From: Variovorax paradoxus
Lineage (GTDB): Bacteria > Pseudomonadota > Gammaproteobacteria > Burkholderiales > Burkholderiaceae_C
Direction of reading: 5' to 3'
Assembly: GCF_009755665.1 (NCBI RefSeq)
Contig: NZ_CP046622.1
Span: 4,464,001-4,528,000, forward strand
DNA: 64,000 nucleotides
Made by a program: the position numbers and the translations under genes
The notes under the pieces: model-generated
Database searches by the model: none
The model's input: the letters and a program-made list of their open reading frames with translations, nothing else
Told to the model about the DNA's origin: nothing
Shown here: positions 57,401 through 64,000 of the stretch, piece by piece
Numbering within the stretch: the stretch's first letter is position 1
Layout of the letters: each line of letters starts with the position of its first letter

Positions 57401-59873
57401 TCGCGGCCTTGTCGCCGTCCTGGTTGAAGGCGTCCAACATGGCAACCACCAGCGCGTTGTTCGTCGTGATCTGGCCGTTGGTGCCGTTATAGCTGCCACC
57501 GGCGACGGTCAGCGTGCCGCTACCGGCATGCTCGATCCTGCCCGCGTTGCTGGTGATGCTCGCGCCTTGCAGCGTGAGGTCCCGGCCGTTGCTGGCGATG
57601 CGTCCGCCGTCGTTGTTCAGGGTGCCGCTGGTCGCGATGGTGGTCGCGCCGGTGCCGGTCTGCACGATCTCGCCGCCATTGGTGTTGGCGAGGTTCGCGA
57701 CGTTGAGCTGCAGCTGGCCGGCGTTCAACTGGCCGGCGTCGTTTACGAGGGCTTGCGCTGGGTTGCTGTTGGCCGTGATGGCCAAGGTGCCGGGCGTGGC
57801 CACGGTCGCGCCGCTGGTGGTGACGTTGCCCTCCATGGCGGTGACGGCGATGTTCGCGGCGCCGGTCTGGCTGCCGGAGAGGTCGACGGAGGCGCCTTGC
57901 AACGCCAGGTTGCCGCCGGCGGCGTTGGTGCCTGTGGAGGTCAACCCCTGAGCCGCCGTGCCATTCAGATCACCCGTGCTTTGCAGGGATCCCTTGGTGC
58001 CGTCAAGGCTGCCAGTCTGAATAGTGAGGTTGGCGCCGCTGGCAATGCGGCCGTCGGTGTTCAACAGCTGCTGGCCGATGGTGGCCTGGACGTTGCCGCC
58101 GGCCGACTGGAGCGAGCCCTGGCTGTTGTTCAGGGACTGGCCGGTGACGGTCAGGGCCTGGTTCGAGGCCAGCGTGCCGGCGGTGTTGTTCAGTGCGCCC
58201 GCCACGTTCGCGGTCAGTGCGCCCGTGGCCGAGATCGTCCCGCGCGTGTTGTCGGCCTGGCCGCCCACCGTCAGCGTGGCGTCGGACGCACTGGTCAGCG
58301 TGCCATCGACATTGACCAGATCGCCCGTGGTCGCAATGTTCAGGCTGCCCGCGTTCAGCGTCCCGCCGGTGTTGTCCAGTTGGCCCACGTTGGCGCTGAA
58401 GCTGTTGCTGACATTGAGCGTCCCGCCCGCGTTGCTGAAGGTCGGGCCCGTGACCGCCATGCTGGCCACCGACAGCGAACCGCCCGCATTGTTGATCTGC
58501 GGCGTGTTCAGCGTGACCGGGCCACCAGCGTAGATTCTGCCGCCGTCATTGAGGATGGCGCCTGCCGCGGTGAGGGTGCCGGGCGATGTGGGCACATACG
58601 GTGCCGGTGCCGGTGCGGCTGTGCCGCCGGAACCCGAGGTGGAACCCGTTCCAGCCGTGGGCGTGCTTGGACTGGTGGTGCCGCCAGTGTTTGCACCGCC
58701 GCCCGAGCCCGCCGTGGGCACAGGCGCCGGTTCGGCACCGATGATGCCGCCGTTCGTGTTGGACAGCACCGGTGCGGAGATCGCGAGACCCACGCTGCTG
58801 GTCTGGCGGATCGTGCCGCCGCGGTTGTCGATGTCACCGGCGCTGGCGAGCTCGACGCGCGTGCCTTCGAGGGTGCCGGTGTTCTCCAATCTTCCCGCTG
58901 AAGTGACGATGAGATTGCCGTTGCTGGCGCCAATGCTGCCGGCATTGCGCACGCCCAGGCCGGCCTCAGTGCCGATGAGCGTGATCTTGCCGGCGTACAT
59001 GCCGCCGAGTGCGGCCACGTCCAGGGCAAAGGTGGGCGCCGTTCCGGTGCCGGCGGTTGGCGTGATCTGGCTGTGATCGGCGCTGACCTGGTTCGCGCCT
59101 GTGACCACCTTGAGATCGGTGGCGTAGATGGCTGCATTGAGCTGCACGGCGCGAGCCAGGATGGCCGCGTAGTCCGCTTTGCTGGCATCGAGGCCCGCGC
59201 CATCGATGGTGACGGTGCCGCCGCGCACGAGGAAGCTGTCGAGGCCGCCGATGGCGTTGAATTGCGGCGTGCCCGTGGTCACCGTGGCGCGAGACGCGTT
59301 GATGAAGCCGCCCCCATTGATGCTGATGCCCGCAGGGTTGGCGATGATCACTTCGGCACGCTGCCCCGCGACTTCGATGTAGCCGCGCAGCTGGCTCGGG
59401 CTGCCGCCGTTCACCTCGTTGACGATGATGCGTGCGGGGCCGGTCGCGAGATACGGATTGCCTTGGACGATGCCGCCGAGCTGCGTGGCTACATTGACCC
59501 TGCTGTTGTTCAGGATGGCCCCGTTGGGGGCCACATTGAACTGGTTGAATATATTTCTGCTGACACCGGCGGCGCTGGGCGTCTGGATGTTGACGAGCGG
59601 CACGCCGTTGGGTGCGACCATCACGGTGGGCCGCAGGTTGCCGGGAACGTTGGGGGCACCGACGATCTGGGCTTGAGCGGGCGAGGCTGACAGCATGCCT
59701 GCAAGCGCGGCACCCACGAGCATCGGGGCAAAGGCAGCGGCACCGGCAAGCGCGCCCTTGGTGATCGAGGTGGCCTTGGAGGAGCCTTTGCCGGTGGTGG
59801 CCGCCGCCTCATGAACGACAACCCGCATCGCGCGCGCCGCGCTCCAAATGACCCGATTGCATTTTTTATTCAT
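51405..59873 (-). CDS. Two-partner secretion exoprotein, FhaB/CdiA type
   Basis: The 2822-residue protein begins with an extended signal peptide (ESPR-like MNKKCNRVIWS; cleavage after about residue 68, SPAQA). A TPS domain follows (about 69-300: NVPGNLRP, LNNSRVN, ANPAGISINGGGFINAS). A Pro/Gly/Thr linker follows (about 385-440). Dense imperfect haemagglutinin repeats of roughly 20-45 residues (NNTGGTL-type) run to about 1450. A central region includes ETDPRFANYRQWL at about 1756. A second repeat set (LSAGRDINVVGSD type) runs to about 2200, then a Gly/Ala-rich hydrophobic stretch at about 2490-2570 and a distinct C-terminus with ESFAGPHDFLNAVHYYDELG. No VENN motif was found. The C-terminal 0.9 kb is less GC-rich. 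Start ATG 59873 has AGGGAAG nine bases upstream. Confidence 0.9.
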   Translation of the reverse strand: MNKKCNRVIWSAARAMRVVVHEAAATTGKGSSKATSITKGALAGAAAFAPMLVGAALAGMLSASPAQAQIVGAPNVPGNLRPTVMVAPNGVPLVNIQTPSAAGVSRNIFNQFNVAPNGAILNNSRVNVATQLGGIVQGNPYLATGPARIIVNEVNGGSPSQLRGYIEVAGQRAEVIIANPAGISINGGGFINASRATVTTGTPQFNAIGGLDSFLVRGGTVTIDGAGLDASKADYAAILARAVQLNAAIYATDLKVVTGANQVSADHSQITPTAGTGTAPTFALDVAALGGMYAGKITLIGTEAGLGVRNAGSIGASNGNLIVTSAGRLENTGTLEGTRVELASAGDIDNRGGTIRQTSSVGLAISAPVLSNTNGGIIGAEPAPVPTAGSGGGANTGGTTSPSTPTAGTGSTSGSGGTAAPAPAPYVPTSPGTLTAAGAILNDGGRIYAGGPVTLNTPQINNAGGSLSVASMAVTGPTFSNAGGTLNVSNSFSANVGQLDNTGGTLNAGSLNIATTGDLVNVDGTLTSASDATLTVGGQADNTRGTISATGALTANVAGALNNTAGTLASNQALTVTGQSLNNSQGSLQSAGGNVQATIGQQLLNTDGRIASGANLTIQTGSLDGTKGSLQSTGDLNGTAAQGLTSTGTNAAGGNLALQGASVDLSGSQTGAANIAVTAMEGNVTTSGATVATPGTLAITANSNPAQALVNDAGQLNAGQLQLNVANLANTNGGEIVQTGTGATTIATSGTLNNDGGRIASNGRDLTLQGASITSNAGRIEHAGSGTLTVAGGSYNGTNGQITTNNALVVAMLDAFNQDGDKAATGAKQITIAAGSLSNRGGQIVQTGADATRITVVGALDNATGTIASNGNTTVAAVSLANQGGTIRAAETSDLGLTVGGLLDNSNQGVIGAGGSTSITASSLNNNAGSVTAVGDLNAAFNGAASNVGGTLAANGNTTLMAVSLDNSGGTAAAATGNLSVTTSGATTNNGGSLQAGSATTLLNSGLSNVGGKVFGNSLSADTHGNALDNSAKGTLAATAAVDVRSGALNNDTGLVQSGAAMTISTNGQVLINTNAAGYTNGQGGISSGGTLALTTGTVNNNAGFIGAKNALVADTQAFSNTGEGKVLGQSTVAIDTNGAGYDNSGGQTLAIGDLGINAGSITNTSGLVRSIGTTTLNAGTIVNTNTLGTDQGIEGKNVAIGAGDLNNTSGAIRADVNATLTSGGTVNNTNGLISAGNELGILDPNRANPAAKTLNVINTGGTLVAGTAAALGADGKQIAAFGKLEVDAKSFSGDGTTVGVNDLSIALAQDVTNKAEVKAGGNLTYATTGKLTNNGKLLAGGTVTASGNELDNTVTGEITGDTTIVSAASTLTNRGLIDGYNTQINGGTVNNLGTGRIYGDIVSVAAGTLNNDSEGVGSETRAGTIASRNTLDIGAQTITNREHALLFSAGDMSIGGGLDANRQAVGKGGTLNNLSATVESLGDMSIAMGQINNFDNHFAVVRTSTGPVLDKQTITPLGGIELPANQFVLDRGGRIWTTIVNGQVLSGSGWIERNYTTTTEVDQAANPPDPGRIYAGGKLSIDGKLRNRDSQVMAGPQSTFDPADIDNTPTQGQRVVTVGGLQSYAPPEKGSQVIGSFIPEQKSIYTIDLGSSCFNDCTSVTPSSTKPNAVQGTVVSDRPAMAGAVTAGTRARAIVEVPSAVGGSVKTSGNTANGAGAADSGGTGTIALVVRTSLPNTTVPTTSLFGIHAGPGGYLIETDPRFANYRQWLSSDYLLNSLGQDPNNILKRLGDGFYEQKLIREQVAQLTGYRFLEGYSKDEDQYTALMNAGVTFAKEYGLRPGIALTPAQMAQLTSDIVWLVEQAVTLPDGTTQQVLVPQVYVRVQPGDITGSGSVLSADRMIIKGKGDLTNSGTIAGRTLVSINADNINNLGGRIAGGSVALDATNDINNIGGTITAANSVSLKAGHDINIDTTTSAQKGWLANKTNIDRVAGVYVTNPGGTLVASAGNDVNVIGGILSNKGPGSVTSVTAGKNINLGTVTESSSRLSIFNSGTYHGDASSKETGSTIVGNGTVSLNAKGGDINARAATLDSGGGLLSLAATGDINIMSGVETHATMGAGQSTKKGFLKSTTNSVSGQSETTASIGSRLSGQTIDLSAGRDINVVGSDIDARGDASLKAERNVNIVSAVHSASGSLDRSRAIKGFIVPKPGGSSIDSGIRYEQHAEVSSQVERASNVRAGGNLGVKAGEQVNIYASNLSAGEDLKISGKEVTVLSGVNQEHKELGSKTSKQSIGTMGNFKRFGKGMNGKESVTNRLDQSTLAAATLTGKNVSVIATDGDLTLGATRIKAEEAVALNAPKGAVNFDVVKTGLELGQSRGESDPMYQRTRDTGAHVEAANYTQIESKTLTLDTPTVNVQVGQNAIKGPGDIYVAQQTIEQVLQGQRNQPGMGWLNQIQNDPALNKVPINWQGVPLEQRQWAESQGSLTEAGGAVVAIVATVLTWGAASAAGGAVGGAVGGTSGVVVGAAVGAGVSSIAAQAAVGLINHNGNISAVLEDLGSSRGVKTILASMLSAGVGAAFPASSGLTGVAIQATAGCATGELTGQGCARGAATAGLIAGLQAAGYYLRQDQIRSSQLFQGVVDENGNILTNTSGSSVGVNGDGIKIGGNRVDVRQLCGVAGICTDFKIDPAGASEWYSPSDSRVHLQPGINLSSVIASSPGLAPSPLGGLQGGLASINGIPYARGSFLDNLVESFAGPHDFLNAVHYYDELGNNIQNGASGVWNVVDLLPAMPVGLATLASQYPGVWQAMVNGYNAERNDEKY

Positions 59874-59940
59874 GGCGTTTTTCTTCCCTGATCGTTCCTG
59901 TGACAGCGGCAACACGCGGCGCGGACGCGGCATGTTGAAT

Positions 59941-59960
59941 TGCCGACGTCTACGTCGGCA
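59941..59960. promoter_or_regulatory. Perfect palindrome in the tpsA upstream region
   Basis: TGCCGACGT and ACGTCGGCA form a 9-base perfect inverted repeat around CT. It lies 68-87 bases before the tpsA start, downstream of a TTGACA. It could be an operator or, if transcribed, a leader hairpin. Confidence 0.5.
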
Positions 59961-59994
59961 GGCCCGGATTCTGGGTGCGCGTTGCTGTAAGGAA

Positions 59995-60023
59995 TGTCAA
60001 GGAATCTGAGTGCTCACAGATTC
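59995..60023 (-). promoter_or_regulatory. Consensus -35 box with adjacent inverted repeat, facing tpsA
   Basis: On the minus strand TTGACA occupies 60000-59995. One base upstream of it, GAATCTG (60002-60008) and CAGATTC (60017-60023) form a perfect 7-base inverted repeat with an 8-base spacer. No good -10 box is found at 16-18 bases; CAGAAT lies 21 bases away. The arrangement suggests an activator-dependent promoter, but this is inferred. Confidence 0.4.
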
Positions 60024-60261
60024 AGGTTGGAAGCGCCACATATCTCACGCGCCGGGGCATGGCGATGAGTCATTAAGTTGTCGTTGGCGCGGTTCGGCTG
60101 TGGTCCGCCGGCCACGAGATTTAGGAAGGCCGCCGTGACTCACCACTCCCTACGACTCTCGCCGCGTGGCTACCTTCTGACCTGCCTCGACCAATCTCGT
60201 GCGAAATATCACGACAGTCCCTAGAGCGCTAGTTATCTGGTTGGTGGGCCGATCACCCAAG

Positions 60262-60319
60262 CAGGGGGCAAATGCCCGCCCTGATCGATCAATTGTCCGG
60301 AGCCCTGAAAACGAACAAT
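60262..60319. promoter_or_regulatory. Hairpin and inverted repeat upstream of flhB
   Basis: CAGGGGGCA-AA-TGCCCGCCCTG (60262-60283) can form a strong stem with one bulge. Just after it, ATTGTCCG (60292-60299) and CGAACAAT (60312-60319) form an inverted repeat with one mismatch around 12 bases, ending 49 bases before flhB. Either could regulate the flagellar operon; no FlhDC box was recognised. Confidence 0.35.
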
Positions 60320-60368
60320 CTACAGCCATGAGCAGGCGATCTCTCGCCAAGGCTCGCCCGGAGCATGA

Positions 60369-61511
60369 ATGGCTGAAGAAAGCGACCTCGAAAAAACGGA
60401 ACCCGCCTCACCGCAGCGCCTTGAAAAGGCCCGCGAGGAGGGGGACGTTGCCCGGTCGCGGGAGCTGGTCACCTTCGTAATGCTGGGCACGGCGGTCGCC
60501 GGCCTGTGGCTCACTGCCGGCTCGCTCGGCGGTACCTTGCGCGGCGCGCTCGCCCAGGGCATGCACTTCGACCGGGCTTCGGCGTTCGACCCCTCCTACA
60601 TGATGGCGCGCGCCGGGCTCATGGCGTACGAGGCGCTGATCGCGCTGGCACCGCTGTTCGGCATGATGGTGGTGGCCGCCGTGGTCGCCCCCATGATGCT
60701 CGGCGGTTGGCTGTTCTCAGCCAAGGCGATCGGCCCCAAGTTCAACAAGCTCGATCCGATTGCCGGCATCGGCCGCATGTTCTCGACGCAGGCGCTGTCG
60801 GAGCTGATCAAGGCGCTGGCCAAGTCGCTGCTGATCGGCTGGGTGGCCTGGCTGGTGATCATGGGCAACATCGACGAGGTCAATGCGCTCATGGCGCAGT
60901 CGGAGCGCTCCGCGCTGCCGCAGATGATCGCCCTGGTGGCACGCAACTGTGCCCTGATTGCCTCCGCGCTGCTGCTGGTGGCCCTCATCGACGTGCCCTA
61001 TCAGCTGTGGAGCTACCACCGCAAGCTGCGCATGTCGCGCGAAGACCTGCGCCAGGAGCACAAGGAAAGCGAAGGCGACCCGCACATCAAGGCGCAGATC
61101 CGCCGCCAGCAACAGCAGATGGCGCGCCGCCGCATGATGGCCGAGGTTCCCAAGGCCGACATCGTGGTGACCAACCCCACGCACTTTGCGGTGGCGCTCA
61201 AGTATGTGGACCATGACATGCGCGCCCCGCGCGTGGTGGCCAAGGGAAGCGACCTCATCGCCGCGCGCATCCGCGAGCTTGCACGCGAGAACAACGTTGC
61301 CATTCTGGAGGCGCCACCGCTCACGCGCGCGCTGTTCAAGCACACCCGACTGGGCGACGAAATTCCGGCCGGCCTTTACACCGCGGTGGCCGAAGTGCTG
61401 GCCTGGGTCTACCAGCTCAAGCGCTGGAAGAGCGAAGGCGGTGAAGCGCCGCGCACGCCCGTCGACCTGCCCATTCCCGACTCGCTCGAATACTCGTTGG
61501 ACGCCGCATGA
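60369..61511 (+). CDS. flhB: Flagellar type III export protein FlhB
   Basis: FlhB is the export-gate component that switches substrate class. The 380-residue protein has the N-terminal KTEPASPQRLEKAREEGDVA, four membrane segments (about 33-210), and a cytoplasmic domain with the autocleavage motif N269-P270-T271-H272 (VVTNPTHFAVALKY). The numbering equals that of Salmonella FlhB. The CGGAG-type ribosome site is about seven bases before the ATG at 60369. Its stop overlaps flhA by four bases. Confidence 0.96.
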   Translation: MAEESDLEKTEPASPQRLEKAREEGDVARSRELVTFVMLGTAVAGLWLTAGSLGGTLRGALAQGMHFDRASAFDPSYMMARAGLMAYEALIALAPLFGMMVVAAVVAPMMLGGWLFSAKAIGPKFNKLDPIAGIGRMFSTQALSELIKALAKSLLIGWVAWLVIMGNIDEVNALMAQSERSALPQMIALVARNCALIASALLLVALIDVPYQLWSYHRKLRMSREDLRQEHKESEGDPHIKAQIRRQQQQMARRRMMAEVPKADIVVTNPTHFAVALKYVDHDMRAPRVVAKGSDLIAARIRELARENNVAILEAPPLTRALFKHTRLGDEIPAGLYTAVAEVLAWVYQLKRWKSEGGEAPRTPVDLPIPDSLEYSLDAA

Positions 61512-63595
61512 ACGCCACGCTGACCCGCCTGCAGGCGCAACTGTTCTCCGGAACCCAATGGAAGGGCCTTGCCGGCCCGGTGCTGATCGTGCTCATCCTG
61601 AGCATGATGGTGCTGCCGCTGCCGGCCTTCCTGCTCGACCTGCTGTTCACCTTCAACATCGCAATGTCGGTGATGGTGCTGCTGGTGAGCATGTACACCA
61701 TGAAGGCGCTGGACTTCGCGGCCTTTCCCGCAGTGCTGCTGTTCTCCACGCTGCTGCGGCTGTCGCTCAACGTGGCCTCCACCCGCGTGGTGCTGATGCA
61801 CGGCCACACGGGGCCAGACGCGGCCGGCAAGGTGATCGAGGCCTTCGGCCACTTCCTGGTGGGCGGCAACTTCGCGGTCGGCGTGATGGTGTTCATCATC
61901 CTGGTGCTCATCAACTTCATGGTGATCACCAAGGGCGCGGGGCGCATTGCCGAGGTGGGTGCGCGCTTCATGCTCGACGCCATGCCCGGCAAGCAGATGG
62001 CGATCGACGCCGACCTGAACGCCGGCCTCATCGGCGAAGACGTGGCGCGCAAGCGCCGCCAGGAAGTTGCGCAGGAAGCCGACTTCTACGGCTCGATGGA
62101 CGGTGCCAGCAAGTTCGTGCGCGGCGACGCGGTGGCCGGCCTCCTGATCATGGTGATCAACATCATCGGCGGCCTGGTGGTCGGCATGGTGCAGCACGGC
62201 CTGGACTTCGGCAGCGCCGGCAAGACCTACACGCTGCTGGCGATCGGCGATGGCCTGGTGGCGCAGATTCCGGCGCTGGTGATCTCCACCGCCGCGGGTG
62301 TCATCGTGTCGCGCGTGACCACCGACGAAGACGTGGGCGGCCAACTGACCGGCCAGCTGTTCTCCAACCCGCAAGTGCTCTTTCTCACGGCCGGCATCAT
62401 CGGCCTGATGGGGATGATTCCCGGCATGCCGAATCTGGCGTTCCTGCTGATCGCGGGCGGCCTGGCGTGGCTGGGCCGGCGCCTTCTCAAGCGCGCCCCG
62501 CAGGCCGCGGCCGAGCAAGCCGCCGCGGCGCAGGCCGCTGCCGCACCAGCGGCGGAAGCGCCCGAGGCAACCTGGGACGACGTGGCGCTGGTCGATCCGC
62601 TCGGCATGGAAGTCGGCTACCGCCTGATTCCGCTGGTGGACCAGACGCAGAACGGCGAACTGCTGGGCCGCATCAAGAGCATCCGCAAGAAGACCGCGCA
62701 AGAGATCGGCTTTCTGGCGCCGGTGGTGCACATCCGCGACAACCTCGAGATTGCGCCCAACACCTATGTCATCAGCCTGAAGGGCGTCGAGATCGGCCGC
62801 GGCGAGGCCTTCCCCAACCAGTGGATGGCCATCAACCCCGGCCAGGTGACCGGCACCCTGCCCGGCACGCCGACGCAGGACCCGGCCTTCCATTTGCCCG
62901 CGGTGTGGATCGACGCCAGCCTTCGGCAGGAGGCGCAGGTACTCGGCTACACGGTGGTCGATGCCTGCACCGTGATGGCCACGCACCTGAACCACCTCAT
63001 CCAAACCAACGCCGCCGAGTTGCTGGGCCGCCAGGAAGTGCAGCAGCTGCTCGACCAGATCGGCAAGACCGCACCCAAGCTCACCGAAGACCTGGTGCCC
63101 AAGATCATCTCGCTGAGCACGCTGCACAAGGTGCTGCAGAACCTGCTCGACGAAGAAGTGCCGATCCGCGACATGCGCACCATCCTCGATGTAATGGCCG
63201 AGCACGCGCCCACCGTGAAGGACGCGGCCGAGCTCACCTCGCTCACGCGCCTGGCGCTTGGCCGTGCCATTACGCAGCAGCTGTTCCCGGGCGATTCCGA
63301 GCTGCAGGTCATCGGCCTGGACGGCGCGCTCGACAGCGTGCTGCAGCAGGCGCTTGCCAACAACAACGGCATCGAGCCGGGCCTTGCCAACAGCCTCATG
63401 CAGCAGACCCGCGCCGCGATTGCGCGCCAGGAGCAGATGGGCCTTGCACCGGTGCTGGTCGTCCAGCATTCGCTGCGCGTCCTGCTCTCGCGCTTTTTGC
63501 GCCGCAGCTTCCGTCAACTCAAGGTTCTCTCGCACGCCGAGATACCTGACACCCGCAACATCAAGATCACCGCCACCATCGGAGGAAGAGTTTGA
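61508..63595 (+). CDS. flhA: Flagellar type III export protein FlhA
   Basis: FlhA forms the nonameric export gate. The 695-residue protein has about eight membrane segments in the first half, with the FHIPEP-region wording RLSLNVASTRVVLMHGHTG and MPGKQMAIDADLNAGLIGED, and a cytoplasmic substrate-binding half (from about 350) with IRKKTAQEIGFLAPVVHIRD and EIGRGEAFPNQWMAIN. A run of Ala (about 332-355) separates the two. It overlaps flhB and flhF. Confidence 0.96.
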   Translation: MNATLTRLQAQLFSGTQWKGLAGPVLIVLILSMMVLPLPAFLLDLLFTFNIAMSVMVLLVSMYTMKALDFAAFPAVLLFSTLLRLSLNVASTRVVLMHGHTGPDAAGKVIEAFGHFLVGGNFAVGVMVFIILVLINFMVITKGAGRIAEVGARFMLDAMPGKQMAIDADLNAGLIGEDVARKRRQEVAQEADFYGSMDGASKFVRGDAVAGLLIMVINIIGGLVVGMVQHGLDFGSAGKTYTLLAIGDGLVAQIPALVISTAAGVIVSRVTTDEDVGGQLTGQLFSNPQVLFLTAGIIGLMGMIPGMPNLAFLLIAGGLAWLGRRLLKRAPQAAAEQAAAAQAAAAPAAEAPEATWDDVALVDPLGMEVGYRLIPLVDQTQNGELLGRIKSIRKKTAQEIGFLAPVVHIRDNLEIAPNTYVISLKGVEIGRGEAFPNQWMAINPGQVTGTLPGTPTQDPAFHLPAVWIDASLRQEAQVLGYTVVDACTVMATHLNHLIQTNAAELLGRQEVQQLLDQIGKTAPKLTEDLVPKIISLSTLHKVLQNLLDEEVPIRDMRTILDVMAEHAPTVKDAAELTSLTRLALGRAITQQLFPGDSELQVIGLDGALDSVLQQALANNNGIEPGLANSLMQQTRAAIARQEQMGLAPVLVVQHSLRVLLSRFLRRSFRQLKVLSHAEIPDTRNIKITATIGGRV

Positions 63596-64000
63596 ACACC
63601 CAGACAGACGTGCGGACCAGCGCACGCAAGTTCGTCGCCCCCACCAGCCGGGAAGCCCTGCGCCTTGCGCGCGAAGCACTCGGCGCCGAAGCGATGGTGC
63701 TGACCAATCGCGTGGTTGCCGAAGGCGTGGAGATCGTCGCCATCGCGCCGGACGAAGTGGAAGAAGTGCGTGCGAGCGCACCTGCGGCGCAGCCCGCCGC
63801 GCAGCCTACGCCCGCGCCCGCAGCGGCTCCCGTTGCCGCTCCTGCAGCCGCCTTCATGCTCACCCCGGCGCCGGCGCCTGCACCCGCGGCGGCCCCCGTC
63901 GCAGTCGAAAGCGTGCTCGGGGAGCTGCACTCGATGCGCTGCATGATCGAAGAACAGCTCGCCGGCGTGGTGTGGAACGACAAGCAACGCCGCGACCCGA
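63592..64000 (+). CDS. flhF: Flagellar biosynthesis GTPase FlhF, N-terminal part (cut by window end)
   Basis: FlhF is an SRP-type GTPase that sets flagellar position and number. About 136 residues are visible. The N-terminus KFVAPTSREALRLAREALGA followed by EAMVLTNR is typical; an Ala/Pro linker follows (about 60-100), then VLGELHSMRCMIEEQ. The GTPase domain lies beyond the window. The start is the TTG at 63592, overlapping the flhA stop, with GGAGGAAG six bases before it. There is no ATG that would give the conserved N-terminus. Confidence 0.88.
   Translation, partial: MNTQTDVRTSARKFVAPTSREALRLAREALGAEAMVLTNRVVAEGVEIVAIAPDEVEEVRASAPAAQPAAQPTPAPAAAPVAAPAAAFMLTPAPAPAPAAAPVAVESVLGELHSMRCMIEEQLAGVVWNDKQRRDP

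Larger units (their letters stand above)
59874..60368. other. 495-base gap between divergent tpsA and flhB
   Basis: No gene is supported here; the short open frames present have no recognisable product. The gap holds a perfect palindrome (59941-59960), a TTGACA with an adjoining inverted repeat (59995-60023) facing tpsA, and a hairpin (60262-60283) and an imperfect inverted repeat (60292-60319) before flhB. It must contain the promoters for both the exoprotein locus and the flhB operon, and it marks the edge of the accessory block. Confidence 0.7.

Noticed and set aside
56625..58901. Long open frame (758 codons) opposite tpsA, and other long frames on the + strand between 52236 and 59690
   Set aside because: They lie antisense to a well-supported repetitive coding region; the lack of stops comes from GC-rich codon use, and the translations are low-complexity with no family features.

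Overview
This window comes from a GC-rich betaproteobacterium. By inference it is a member of the Comamonadaceae (Burkholderiales), most likely Variovorax or a close relative. The grounds are overall base and codon use, gene order typical of that order (rhodanese-grxC-secB-gpsA divergent from gpmA-ctpA-moeB; fmdB-DUF502-aspS-nudB; ubiE-ubiJ-ubiB), and a short dispersed repeat near 33952-34022 of a kind I associate with Comamonadaceae genomes. No rRNA, tRNA, CRISPR array, insertion sequence or phage was seen.

Layout. 1-4783 (+): end of scpA, then nadB, panB, panC, queE and queD (NAD, pantothenate and queuosine precursors). 4791-4900: palindromic repeat. 4908-9311 (-): rhodanese, grxC, secB, gpsA, nadC and nadA, which completes the de novo quinolinate/NAD route with nadB. 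9384-12533 (+): gpmA, ctpA and a MoeB/ThiF enzyme. 12577-14589 (-): AsmA-family protein. 14820-17378: a receiver-only protein, a LuxR-type response regulator and a divergent CHASE3 histidine kinase. 17577-19624 (+): small-membrane-protein stress cluster (DUF1328, YqjD-, YqjE- and YqjK-like) ending in a ferritin-like protein. 19700-31101 (-): BON lipoprotein, DUF429, EamA transporter, a folE/BLUF pair, an EEP-family hydrolase, nudB, aspS, DUF502, FmdB-like, SSS symporter, ubiB, ubiJ. 31150-39225 (-): Tim44-like protein, ubiE, DUF971, HIT, a giant FAD/Fe-S oxidoreductase, and serA. 39451-44396 (+): complete ugpB-A-E-C-Q glycerol-3-phosphate/glycerophosphodiester uptake operon. 44461-46872 (+): large MscS-type channel.

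46932-59873 (-) is an accessory block. It holds a 2822-residue two-partner-secretion exoprotein of the FhaB/CdiA type (tpsA), a low-GC lipoprotein directly after its C-terminus, the outer-membrane transporter tpsB, a second glycine/proline-rich lipoprotein, and a protein with three AP2-like modules. The block lies directly before the flagellar genes flhB, flhA and flhF (60369-64000, +), the last cut by the window edge.

Most of the window is ordinary core metabolism. The points most worth attention are the tpsA C-terminus with its lipoprotein as a possible effector/immunity pair, the triple-AP2 protein linked to it, the folE-BLUF light-sensor pair, a QueD with serine where the catalytic cysteine is expected, and several perfect palindromes in the serA/ugpB and tpsA upstream regions.
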